DNA from: Ichthyophis bannanicus
Lineage: Eukaryota; Chordata; Amphibia; Gymnophiona; Ichthyophiidae
Reading direction: 5' to 3'
DNA length: 64,000 bases
NCBI GenBank assembly: GCA_033557465.1
Contig: CM066034.1
Location: 416,556,159 to 416,620,158 of the forward strand
Under the pieces are notes generated by a model that saw only the letters and a list, made by a program, of their open reading frames with translations, had not been told where the DNA came from and searched no databases. Positions 55,052-64,000 of the stretch are shown here, one piece after another. Position 1 is the first letter of the stretch. Each line of letters starts with the position of its first letter. The translations under genes and the position numbers were made by a program.

Positions 55052-57279
55052 CTTGTCCTTTTCTTTGGGATCCCGACATTGCAAACAGCATCAGTGGCTT
55101 CTTCAATGCTGGAAGAAGTCTTGCTGCAATTACTCTGAAGCAGCTGCTTTCCTAATTCCAAGAGGAATAGATGATGTCTGTGCTTTGACTTGGACTGCCA
55201 TTCTGGATTTAGTGACATCCAAATAATGAATGCGTTCAAAGCACTGATGTCCAACATGTTGTAGAAGATTGTCACTGGCCAGCGTCTTGTCATTCGTTTT
55301 GTGGTATACGTGCGCAACATTTGATCTGCTGTATCTACTCTGCCTTTACTAGAATTATAGTCCAAGATCATGCATGGTTTTTTGTCTGGATGTGTGTTAT
55401 CTACTTCTTCTTGATCATGCAAACTGCTCAGAAGAACAACCACTTTTCCTTTCATCAGGCAGTAGGAAACCAGAGTTGCGTCATCGCGAAAGGCAAACAG
55501 TGAAGTGAATACCTCTCGGCCCTTTGCTGTTACAAATTCTGGAGGTAATTCTTTTCTCTTCTTTCGAATTGTCCCCAAAAGTGTCATTTGTTTTTCTATC
55601 AATTTCTGTGACAGGGATAAACTGCAGAAGAAATTGCCAACAGTAACATTTCTGCCAGATCGCGTCAATCCTTCAGTGAGTTGCAGCACAAACCTTTCAC
55701 CCTGATTCTGTTCCCTGTTTTGTCCGAATTCCCTTCCTGTATATACTTGAAGACACAGAACATATGACGTTGCACTGTCACACAGCATCCATAGCTTTAT
55801 GCCATATTTCCCAGGTTTGCTGGGAATATATTGTCTGAACGGAACACGGCCATGAAATGTAAGCAGTTGCTCATCCATGGTAACATTTTCACCAGGAACA
55901 AAGGCGTCACTTAGAGTTGCTTCCGAGGTATCAAAAATGTGTCTGATTGGAGCAAGCTTATCCACGCCTCATTGTTCACGTCTGTTGGTTGCATCATCAA
56001 ATCTGAGAGCACAAGAAATTTGCTGAAAACGGTTACGGGCCATATTTTTGCTGAAAACAGAACGACCATCTTCAAGGTTCCACAACTGAACTATGGATTC
56101 ATTTCATGACTTGTACACGCCTGAGAGGATCAGAAGTCCAAGAAAATGTTGAAATTCTCCGTCTGTCAAATCTTTCCAGGTGTCATTATAAATGTGTCTT
56201 CCTTGTTTGCTCGTCCACATCATGATTTCATTCAATAAGTTCTTCCTCATGAACAAGTGGAATGCTGCGAGAGGGCCATCAACATTTCGTACAGCATACC
56301 TTGTAGGATCTTGTTGTATGGGCATGACATTAGCTCTGGCGTATCTTCCAGCAGCTTGCTTTATAAGTTTCCTGTTCCATGATGTGGCATCCTTAGATAC
56401 ATAGGCTTCAATGGCAACATTTGTGCTCATAGTTGATGACCTCTTAGCTCCTCTACGACCACAACTAAGATTCCTCACAGATGATACTGACACCGAGGAC
56501 TTCTGCCTTCTTCCCCTGTCCAGCACAGCCTCGACCTTTGCCTCAACGTGTAACTTGAATCTTTGCTGCAGACGATGTTACTGGCTCAACATCAGTCTCA
56601 CATTCACTTGGCAACCAACTGCTGTCACCATCTGAATCAGGACTGTCATCAGATTTATCGCCCGAACTTGGCTGATATGCTTCTTCGCTTGCTGAATATG
56701 CTGCATCATCAGACGACTCAGAGCCGTCACTGTCAGCATCTCGTTGCAATATTTCTCTTACTTGGGCAGCTGAATACTTTCGTTTTGACATCATAAACAA
56801 TAACCTAAAATAAATAAACAAAGATAAAGTTGAATAAAACGCAAAGCAGTTTTACTATAGTTGTACAATAATCGTGATGAACGAGCTGAAAGCCTTTAGA
56901 TTTCATCAGAAATAATGAGAGAACGTATGATATCAATTACAGAAAATGTGTAATTTTCATAAAATAAGAGTACAAAAAAATAAATGATACATAATTAATG
57001 ATAAATACCTTTGTCAGATCAAAAAATTCACAAAACTGCAAATTGTATCACGATCCAAACCGGACGTAAGCAACTGGGGTCAAAAATGACCCCACTGGTT
57101 CTCTGTGCTGCAATTCACCACTAGCATCACCTAGCGGATGAAAATTTTTCCTCTCATGGAGCAATATAAAGAGAATATTGACATGTGAAAAGTCATAAAA
57201 AGATTACTAGTTTCCGAGATACGCATTGTGAAACTTGCCATGGGGTCACTTTTGACCCCATCGGTACTCCCAGGGTTAA

Positions 57280-57472
57280 GACAGTCCTATTTATGGGATT
57301 TTGTAACCAAGTAACTTATGAACTCATTTAACTATGCATAAATTTATATATTACAGGCATTAATGTAATACTTTCCCTTTGTAAGTTATGTTATGTCATC
57401 CTTTAGTCAATGTAAACCCGTCCTTTGATTGAAGGAAAAAGTGGTATACAAATCTGTATAAATAAATAAATG
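57280..57472 (+). mobile_element. L2-type 3' end, part right of piggyBac
   Basis: Ends ttgattgaaggaaaaagtgg then tatacaaatctgtataaataaataaa, an L2-type tail. Joined to 50665-50778 once the piggyBac and one ttaa are removed. Confidence 0.82.
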
Positions 57473-57474
57473 CT

Positions 57475-57690
57475 GGTGAGCGGGGGCAGTAGAAAACAGC
57501 TGGAGGTCAAATGAAGAGGTAAGGGAAGGGAGCAATAAGGCATAAGGATCAGAGGGGTTATCAACATGAATGTTAACATCCCTGTGAATAAGAGTAAGGA
57601 AGAGGAATCCAGAAAGATGGAAGGCCATGAGTCAAAGTCAGTGAGAAAGGTAGAAACAGAATTGTCAGGAGGTCAGCAAATGACAGATGC
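57475..57690 (-). pseudogene. Family C LINE, mid-endonuclease remnant
   Basis: Minus strand: LIHRDVNIHVDNPSDPYA corresponds to the GDFNIHVDNPSDP endonuclease block with its first residues changed, followed by LFSTAPAHQ. Separated from the neighbouring parts by insertions on both sides. Confidence 0.78.
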
Positions 57691-59575
57691 CCTTTAACCT
57701 TTCCCAGCATTCGCGACTTCACAGAAACAACCGCCAGCGTGAAGGAAAAGGCTCTTCATGCTGGCGGCTGTACAGAGGGAGCCTGGGCCTCGCGCAGGCT
57801 TCCCCGGCTCCCTCTGAAGCCCCTCAGACAGCCGCGGTGCTGGTCGGGGGGGGGGGGGAGGCCAAGGACTGCATGGGCTGTGATGGGGGGGAGCTAGGAC
57901 TACAAATGGGCTGTGATGGGGGGGGACCTGGACTGGAAAAGGGCTATGGGGGGGGGGACTTGGACTGGAAATGGGTTGTGATGGGGGGGGGGACCTGGAC
58001 CGTAAAAGGGCTATGGGGGGGGGGACTTGGACTGGAAATAGGCTGTGATGGGGGGGGGACCTGGACTGTAAAATGGTTATGGGGGGGGACATGGACTGGA
58101 AATGGGTTGTGATGGGGGTGGAGGAGACCTGGACTGGAAAAGGGCTATGGGGGGGGGTACTTGGACTGGAAATGGGCTATGGGGGGGTGAACTTGGACTG
58201 GAAATGGGCTATGGGGGGGTGAACTTGGACTGGAAAAGGGCTATGGGGGGGTGAACTTGGACTGGAAATGGGCTATGGTGGAGGGAGGGGGAACTTGGAC
58301 TGGAAATAGGCTGTGATTAGGGGGGCTAGGACTGCAAATGGGCTGTGATGGTGGGGGGGGGACTCGGACTGCAAATGGGCTGTCATGGTGGGGGGGCCAA
58401 TGACTGGAAATAGGCTGTCATGTGGGACTTGGACTTGAAATGGGCTGTGATGGGGGAAGACCTGGACTGGAAAAGGGCTATGGGGGGGGACTTGGACTGG
58501 AAATGGGTTGTGATGGGGGGGCCTGGACCGGAAAAGGGCTGGGGGGGAGATGGACTGGAAATGGGTTGTGATGGGGGTGGAGGGGACCTGGACTGGAAAA
58601 GGGCTATGGGGGGGGGGGAACTTAGACTGGAAATAGGCTGTGATTAGGGGGGCTAGGACTGCAAATGGGCTGTGATGGTGCGGGGGGACTCGGACTGCAA
58701 ATGGGCTTTGATTGTGGGGGGGCCTAGGACTGGAAATAGGCTGTGATGGGGGACTTGGACTGGAAATGGCCTGTGATGTGAGGGCTAGCACTGGAAATGG
58801 GCTGATGAAGAGCTGGAATAGGACTGGAAATGGGCTGATGTGGGGCATGGGAGAATGGGACTAGAAGGGAGTGGATGCTGGGTGGGTCTAGAACTATAAG
58901 GGAACTGACTTTGGGGGAGGACTAGAATGGATGGGGAATGAGAATGGAGAAGGGAAAAAATATTTTGTGTGGAAGAAGAGTCTATGATGGGCCGGGTATT
59001 GGGAGAGTAAGAGGGTCTTGAGAATGGAAGGGTGAAATTTAAATGGATGATGAAGGAATAAGGAAAGAATTGGGGGAAAGAGCAAAAGGGAAACAATCAG
59101 TATGTTAAAGTAGAAGTAGAGAGAGAATGGAAAAACATCTAAAAGAGAAGAAAGGACAAATGGATAGATCTACAAAAGACACAAAGAAACCAGAAGAAAG
59201 TGACTGGAGCAATTGCAACTGAAAAATAAAACGCCCAAACAGAAGGTAGAAAAATACTTTTTATTTTGAATTTATTAACTGGAATATGTCTGGTCTGGGA
59301 AGTGAGTATTGCTAACATCTTTGCGTTTTTGTTTAGTGCAAGAGGAAATTACTTTATAGTTTTATTTCTCCAGTGTTGTACATTTCATGTTTGGATTTTG
59401 GGGTTCCCAGTTTAATTATTATCTGACCAAGGAAGTTAGCCTACACGTATCCTCGGTAATTTTTGTGGGTGGGGATGGGGGCGGGGCATCGGTGGGACTA
59501 GGGGCAGAGAATGGGTGGAGCATGGCGAGCCACAGGTATCGGGTTTTTCTCGGTGAAAAAGTTGGCAACCCTAGT
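57690..59575. other. Insert carrying a G-rich minisatellite
   Basis: Sits between two parts of the family C endonuclease. Begins with a GC-rich stretch (ctggcggctgtacagagg, gccgcggtgctgg), then the minisatellite, then an AT-richer part, and ends ggtgaaaaagttggcaaccctag. Its type is not recognised. Confidence 0.6.
57866..58850 (+). repeat. G-rich minisatellite, ~30-38 bp units
   Basis: About 28 units built from gacttggactggaaatgggc followed by tatg or tgtgatg and a run of 5-11 G. The G-run length varies from unit to unit. Long minus-strand frames rich in Pro, His and Ser across it are repeat shadows. Confidence 0.93.
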
Positions 59576-59579
59576 GGCA

Positions 59580-60219
59580 TGTGGGAGAACTGATAGCCAC
59601 CATGACAGAGAGCAGTGACAGATGCCATGTCCTCTGGGAGTAGCCAGGTCTCAGTTAGAGCATGAAGATGGAGAGCATTAGAGATAAAGAGTTCATGTGT
59701 AAATTCACATGTATTAGAGATGGAGTGTGCATTCCACAAGGCACATGGGAAAGGGAGAGTGGAAAGGGAAAGGAGAGGACTATGAATAAGATTAGAGGAG
59801 TTGTGTGAAGATCCCCTCTTGGAGTGTGACAGAGGTCTAGGGCAGCGAAGGTTGGGGTTGCTATCTCCAGATGAGAGCCGGAGAAGAAGTAGCAGAGTAT
59901 GGGGCAGAGAGGAAGACAGTACAGCGGAAGGGAGGGTGAGGTTGCCTTGGAGAGAGAGAGGTGATGGCTGAATGAGAGGGAGAAAGTGGTGAAGCTCGGA
60001 AGCTGATGATAGGGTAGAAGAAAGGATGGAGGGGGAAGTGAGGATGGTAAAGAGGAGATAAAGAGGGGAGGAGTGAAGGTGCTCGTAGTAGGGAGGACAA
60101 TTAGGGTGTATGAAGAAAAGGCAGACAATCTGATGCAGAGCCATAGAAGAGGGATAGAGAGGGGAACAGAGGCCGGAAGAAACAGAAGGTTGGAGAGAGC
60201 CCAAAGGGAGTAGGTGCAC
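59580..60219 (-). pseudogene. Family C LINE, endonuclease N-terminus remnant
   Basis: CALWNAHSISNTCEFTHELF and ALHLHALTETWLLPEDMASV are the N and E motifs of the L2-type endonuclease (usual forms NARSI and LTETW). The frame is open through this part and further upstream as Ser/Leu-rich sequence. It stops at the minisatellite insert. Confidence 0.82.
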
Positions 60220-60245
60220 CTGTGAGTAGGTGAAGTTACGAGCAA

Positions 60246-60830
60246 CTGACAGCTATAAGAGACCGTAAGTCACGGGGTGGGATATATATTATTTTTCTGA
60301 GAAGAGCTGAACTAAAAATGCACAAATGGGGGCAATGAAGTAGGGGAGAACACTAACAATGACAAACAAATACATATGTACAGAGGGACAAACAGGACTC
60401 ACAGAAAGCCAGCAAGTTCACTCACAAGAAGCAAGTAATATTCACCCTTCCAGCAGAGCTTGTGAGAGGGGCACTTCTCTTCCCAGAGAGGCAAACAGAA
60501 CAAAGCACATGTGGAAGACAGGAAAAGGTGCTATTCTATACTTCAGCAGGGGGGGAAGGGGTCAGTTTCTCAGGTAGACATAGAGCAGAGACAGGAAAAC
60601 GTTTCTACACCCGGCAACAATGGGCTGGGATAGGTACTGAATGAAGGTCAATTTAATTAACTCAAATTAAATGAGGACATGTGTGCTGGCCATAACTACT
60701 TCTTGCGTGGCTGCTCACTACCACGCTGCCCTGCCCCCCTAGCACCCCTTCCTGAGTCTGCTGCTGCTGCTGTTAGCTGCCGCCTTGCAGACATGGCTAC
60801 AGCAAAAGTAGCTCCAAATAATCAACGTTC
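60246..60830. other. Unassigned non-coding stretch
   Basis: No gene or family recognised. Contains a short CTG run at about 60761-60774. Confidence 0.5.
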
Positions 60831-62515
60831 AAGGTGGAATCTTTTATAGGTGTGGAAAAACCGCTGATCCCAATATTGAAACCTATAGCTGTATTTAAAA
60901 ATTCTTCTAGAATTAACTCAAATACCAAGAATGTCTCAGACCAAACAGCGCTAAAAGCAGATGATTTACTGCATATTCAATTTTATGCGCTCGGTAGCAT
61001 CAATGACTGTTCTGGGATTTATTTTATAGTTACCAATTCTCCACCACCATTGTGTTCAAATATGCTTAACTTAAAAAACATTGCTTATCTCTTAAATTCT
61101 CCTCAACGCCTCCCCAAGGCGCCAATCATGCATTTCACTCTCATAAGGAGTTTCTTCAGTAGGATCTGAAAATAAAAAATGTCGATGTTAAGCTAAATAT
61201 CCAAAAAGTATTGTCCACATTGATTAAATGAATTTCTCCATATATATTGTACAGTTTCACATCTACCGGGATTTCTAAAAAAACATAGCCAACTGTCAAT
61301 GATGCTGCCCACGTTCTTCACTGTGGCTTTTCCTCTAGCATGCGGACTGGCTCAAATTACTGAGCATATTCAGCTGATGCTAGCATTTAACGTACTACCG
61401 TATCAATAGCCACGAGAAGGCCACTCCTTCTCTACTCCTCTTAAAGACAGACTCCCCAATCAACCATGGAGTTAAGGCCATGGGGCATTAGAGTGTTCAA
61501 ATTGAAAATCCAGCATTGTTCGTGTATTAATAGCGTCTGCTCTTGTGTCTTCCCCCTCATCGCTGACCTAACTCGCTCTATACAGAAACACTGTAAATGC
61601 TCAAACCCGTGTCCGAGATCTAGACAGTGTTGAACTATGGGTGCCATCGTCGTTTTACACCGTAACCGGCTCTTGTGTTCCAACATTCTGGTCTTAAAGG
61701 GACGACTGGTTTTACCTATGTTTAATAAATTACAAGGACATTTAATTGCGTAGACTACCAAAGTGGTGTCGCATGATGTTAACTGTTTCAAATTGTATGT
61801 TTTCCCGTGATATGTGAAATCCTTAATATCAACAGTGACCTCACAGATCCCGCATTTGCCACTGCTCCTATGCCCCTTCTCATGATTCTCTTCTTCATTC
61901 CTTTCAAGAGGCCGCAAAATTGCAGGGCTCAATTGTTCTTTCAAATTAGCATTTCGTTGTCAAACGCACCTAATGTGCTTCTCTTCTAAATCAGGGACAT
62001 TGCTTAATACATTAGCATGCTTCGATATTATACGTTGAATTTTATAACTTAACGGTGAATATCTAGTAATCATATTGATATAATCAGTTTCTACCTCACT
62101 GGTTCTATCCTTAGAGGACCCAATCAGCCAGGCCCTGTCATTGAATAGTGCCCTTTGATAGGCGCGTTTTGAGATCTGAAGAGGATATCCCCGATCACTG
62201 AAATTCCTTAATAATATTTGTGACTGCCTTTTGAAAATGGTCACATCTGTGCAGTTCCGTCGAAAACGTAAGAACTGGGAAAACGGTAAGCTGTTTTTTA
62301 GCCATAAAGGGTGAGCACTACTATAATATAGGAATGTGTTGCGATCAATGGGTTTCTTATAAACCGATGCGATCCAGCCTTGAGGACCCCTACTAATCAG
62401 CAAATCCAAAAAAGTAATGCTATCCACTTCAATGGTGTATGTAAATTGTATAGCTTCGCATTGAATGGTTAAATGGAATAAGCGAAGGTGTGGTGTGTAG
62501 TAACACATACCAGAA
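60831..62515 (-). mobile_element. Penelope-like element 4, minus strand, 5' truncated
   Basis: RT C-terminus and GIY-YIG coding part from 62508 to 61441, followed by a non-coding 3' region. The 3' limit is uncertain and terminal repeats were not found. Confidence 0.82.
61441..62508 (-). pseudogene. PLE 4 RT C-terminus and GIY-YIG endonuclease
   Basis: 62508-61960 (182 codons): DSITFLDLLISRGPQGW, SVYKKPIDRNTFLYYSSAHP and the RRNCTD block match the RT thumb of PLE 1. A frame change near 61955 leads to 61944-61441 (167 codons): zinc-like CGICEVT, then VVYAIKCPCNLLNIGKTSR (GIY-YIG with L for one Y), FKTRMLEHKSRLR and HEQCWIFNLNTL. The catalytic part of RT is not in the window copy. More diverged than PLEs 1-3. 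Confidence 0.88.
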
Positions 62516-62559
62516 ATGGATTGATGTGGGGCAGAGTGCCAGTCTATGTTTCTATAAAG

Positions 62560-62657
62560 GTAAAAAGGGGACTGTTGTAGTTGTTATGGAAGGACAGACT
62601 AGATAGGCCATGTGGTCTTTTTCTGTCATCATATTTCTATGTTTCTATGTTTCTAGA
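62560..62657 (+). mobile_element. CR1 family D 3' end
   Basis: ggacagactagataggccat, then ggtctttttctgtcatcat, then a tail of repeated tttctatg units. Same family as the minus-strand fragment at 38525. Confidence 0.78.
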
Positions 62658-63138
62658 GTGGCCTGGGGAATGGGTTGGCATCCCAGTGCCCAGATGTGTA
62701 TGCTGATCAGTACCGTTCTCCAGGATAGTTGGAGCTGTAAGTGCAGCAAACACTGCCTCCACATTGTATAAACATTGTTCGGTGCTCGCATCACCACAAT
62801 CCCGCCATCATGTATTCACATGCCTAATTACTGTTCCATGTCCCAATGACGAATGACTCACTCCTCAACACATCTTGGGATGTTGTGTACAGCAAAATGG
62901 TGTTGCCCCCCCTTGACCTTGCTGATTCTGGGTTGTACTGTGACATGCCATGACTGACACACAGGGGATGGATACCTTAGCACTGCACTGTACATGCATG
63001 TTGCCTAAGTGCATGGCACTGATGCATCACCTGCTGGGCACACCACATTGGTGCATGCAAGGACATAAGGTGTGTGGTCATGTACTCCACCAGCTGCAAA
63101 ATGTGACATGGGTGGCATATTGCCATTCTACTTGCTGA

Positions 63139-63543
63139 TCATGCCACCATGCCTGACAGGGTCCTCCCACACAACCAATGTACGTGCCTGATGCCATACT
63201 CCCACATGTTCCCTGCTGCAACAGCAGGGAACATGTGGTTCACCTGGTGTGGTCCACCGACCTTAGCAACAGCTTGCCGGATACTCTCCCAGAGCATATT
63301 TCTGGTGCTGACAGGTGTCTGTGTACTCAGACACCCATAGAGCACCTCATAGTGCTCAAGCACATTTGCGAGGAGCACATCATTTTCTTCCGGCGAGAAG
63401 CATACTACTCTCTTGCACACCTCCACAGACACACACTTCCTTTTATGTTTGACAGCTTGGGGCTTGGCAGGCTGCTGTTGTGGATGCTGTATCACCCCAC
63501 ATGGTCCAGCTTGTTCCTCTTCTGGAGCCTGGACTGTCACCAT
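63139..63543 (-). CDS. Myb/SANT-like DNA-binding protein, Harbinger-associated type
   Basis: About 134 codons from the minus-strand ATG at 63543. N-terminus Gln/Pro-rich, a basic patch KHKRK, then CFSPEENDVLLANVLEHYEVL and TRNMLWESIRQAVAKVGG, which match the helix 1 and helix 2-3 spacing of Myb/SANT-like proteins (MSANTD/NAIF1 style, F-S-x-E-E-N). In Harbinger transposons such a protein helps import and target the transposase. The C-terminus after VGG departs from the family, right where a perfect hairpin lies (63202-63238), so the frame is probably truncated. No transposase partner is in the window, which ends at 64000. Confidence 0.65.
   Translation of the reverse strand: MVTVQAPEEEQAGPCGVIQHPQQQPAKPQAVKHKRKCVSVEVCKRVVCFSPEENDVLLANVLEHYEVLYGCLSTQTPVSTRNMLWESIRQAVAKVGGPHQVNHMFPAVAAGNMWEYGIRHVHWLCGRTLSGMVA
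63202..63238. repeat. Perfect 17-bp hairpin
   Basis: ccacatgttccctgctg, three-base loop caa, then its exact complement. Confidence 0.95.
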
Positions 63544-63739
63544 CTCCACACCAGGCTGCTCCTATGGCATCTGCTCCAGCCCTTCACCCTGTGGTTCTCC
63601 TCTGACAGGGGCCTGATGTTCCTATGTTCCTATTCCTGTTTCATTGTCGCTGTGTGCATCCTGTTTCTGCATTTTGTCACTACTTGACAGCAATGGCACA
63701 GCTCCCAACACGAATATCTGTTTTGCACTGCGTGGCACA

Positions 63740-63960
63740 TATACAAGGCGCCTAACCCCGTTTTCGCATGCACAAGGTGCCTTGCATTTACAGTACATTC
63801 CGCACCGTCGATATGCACAGGGCACCTTACCTGTCTGTTCCGCACCATCCACATGTGCGGGGTGCCTTATGAGTATGTTCTGCGCAGTCCACATGTGCAG
63901 GGCACCTTATGTGTACATTCCATGCCTTCCTCATGTGCATGGCACAGAGAGTGCCTTCAC
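63740..63960 (+). repeat. Degenerate ~48-bp satellite
   Basis: Units with ggcaccttat, cattccgcacc or cagtccac and atgtgcaggg, four to five copies at 63770-63950. Similar words to the satellite at 44940. Confidence 0.8.
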
Positions 63961-64000
63961 AGCATCCAATTAGCACCATTGCTCATGTGTGGTGACTGAG

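Larger units (their letters stand above)
51028..56794 (-). pseudogene. piggyBac transposase, broken, with separated cysteine-rich C-terminus
   Basis: Cuts and joins DNA at TTAA. Starts at the minus-strand ATG near 56794 with an acidic N-terminus (QRDADSDGSESSDD). A frame change near 56540 leads to 56526-56104 (LNEIMMWTSKQ, FQHFLGLLILSGVYKS), then TGA at about 56101 and 55968, then 55965-55045. The first catalytic Asp is in NVTMDEQLLTFHG; the second site reads VTVGNFFCSL where Asp normally stands in place of Gly, so it is inactive; the third Asp is in KGRVDTADQM. The body stops after KKRTRC at 55045. The missing cysteine-rich domain (RCHCCFREKD, VCTSCKRNVCKEH) lies at 51139-51028. Confidence 0.9.
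50779..57275 (-). mobile_element. piggyBac DNA transposon with a split transposase
   Basis: 6497 bp flanked by ttaa (50775-50778 and 57276-57279). Terminal repeats ccctggaattaccga and the complement of tcggtactcccaggg, 13 of 15 matched. Near both ends are tgacccc/ggggtca palindromes. Coding direction is minus; the transposase N-terminus lies near the right end and its C-terminus near the left, so the whole length belongs to one element. Confidence 0.92.
46923..60245 (-). mobile_element. L2-like LINE (family C), host of several insertions
   Basis: One minus-strand element read in three stretches: 60245-59575 (endonuclease start), 57690-57475 (mid endonuclease) and 50660-46923 (end of endonuclease to RT and C-terminus), interrupted by a minisatellite insert, an L2 3' end with piggyBac, a PLE and a MITE. 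Removing them restores the order of domains, and at the PLE and MITE sites the target repeats confirm continuity. All coding parts are decayed. Exact 5' and 3' ends are uncertain. Confidence 0.82.

Noticed and set aside
58273..58848. 191-codon minus-strand Pro/Ser/His-rich frame, also 57694-58092
   Set aside because: Translation of the G-rich minisatellite; unit lengths vary and no start context or family.
59655..60245. 196-codon minus-strand Ser/Leu/Pro-rich frame
   Set aside because: Out-of-frame shadow of the family C endonuclease region read at 59580-60219.
1..64000. CRISPR array or prokaryotic operon
   Set aside because: No regular short repeats with unique spacers; all tandem arrays are satellite, monomer or minisatellite type, and gene content is eukaryotic mobile elements.

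Overview
The window is repeat-dense vertebrate DNA, probably amphibian and possibly a caecilian. The guess rests on the mix of elements: CR1 and L2 LINEs, L1-type ORF1 elements, Penelope-like elements with GIY-YIG domains, a SCAN-like Ty3/gypsy element, and piggyBac, Harbinger and hAT-like DNA transposons. No tool was run and the species is inference. No bacterial-style operon, CRISPR array, rRNA gene or convincing host exon was found.

Layout: 1-2118 is the 3' part of a CR1-type LINE (called family B here). 2119-6550 has no recognisable gene. 6551-7670 is a two-block array of ~110-bp repeats leading into a nearly full-length CR1 (family A, 7671-12049) with esterase-type ORF1 and EN-RT ORF2, both broken. 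12050-14036 is unassigned. A second family-A CR1 on the minus strand (23195 to 14037) is split by a complete LTR retrotransposon at 15093-21390 (1.55-kb LTRs, TG...CA ends, 4-bp target duplication ctat). That element encodes Gag (SCAN-like), protease and integrase but no reverse transcriptase or RNase H, and its LTRs carry open frames of unknown function.

23196-27567 is a mosaic of CR1 A and B pieces holding an L1-type element that has ORF1 but no ORF2 (25116-27148, four 124-bp 5' monomers, 11-bp target duplication). 27568-34705 is a Penelope-like element (PLE) with direct terminal repeats; a 3.36-kb Harbinger-like transposon (27644-30998, TSD taa) sits in its left repeat. 35030-38379 is another CR1 B copy interrupted by a second PLE (36699-38072, 15-bp TSD). 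38380-40319 is a second L1-type ORF1-only element. 40323-46216 holds a Harbinger-type end, an L2 LINE, a tRNA-derived SINE and low-complexity satellites.

46217-46922 is a CR1 B 3' end. 46923-60245 is one old minus-strand L2-like LINE (family C) that acts as host for a piggyBac-type MITE (47361-47838), a third PLE (47896-48909), a G-rich minisatellite insert (~57690-59575), and an L2 3' end that is itself split by a 6.5-kb piggyBac (50779-57275). The piggyBac transposase is broken, but its cysteine-rich C-terminus lies 3.9 kb from the body across what looks like an intron. 60831-62515 is a fourth PLE (minus), and 62660-64000 carries a Myb/SANT-like reading frame of Harbinger type plus a degenerate satellite.

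The genes do not form a pathway. They are autonomous and non-autonomous mobile elements, mostly decayed, whose nesting gives a relative insertion order. The most interesting are the RT-less LTR element with LTR-encoded frames, the ORF1-only L1 elements with tandem 5' monomers, the hammerhead-like motifs in the PLEs, and the split piggyBac transposase.
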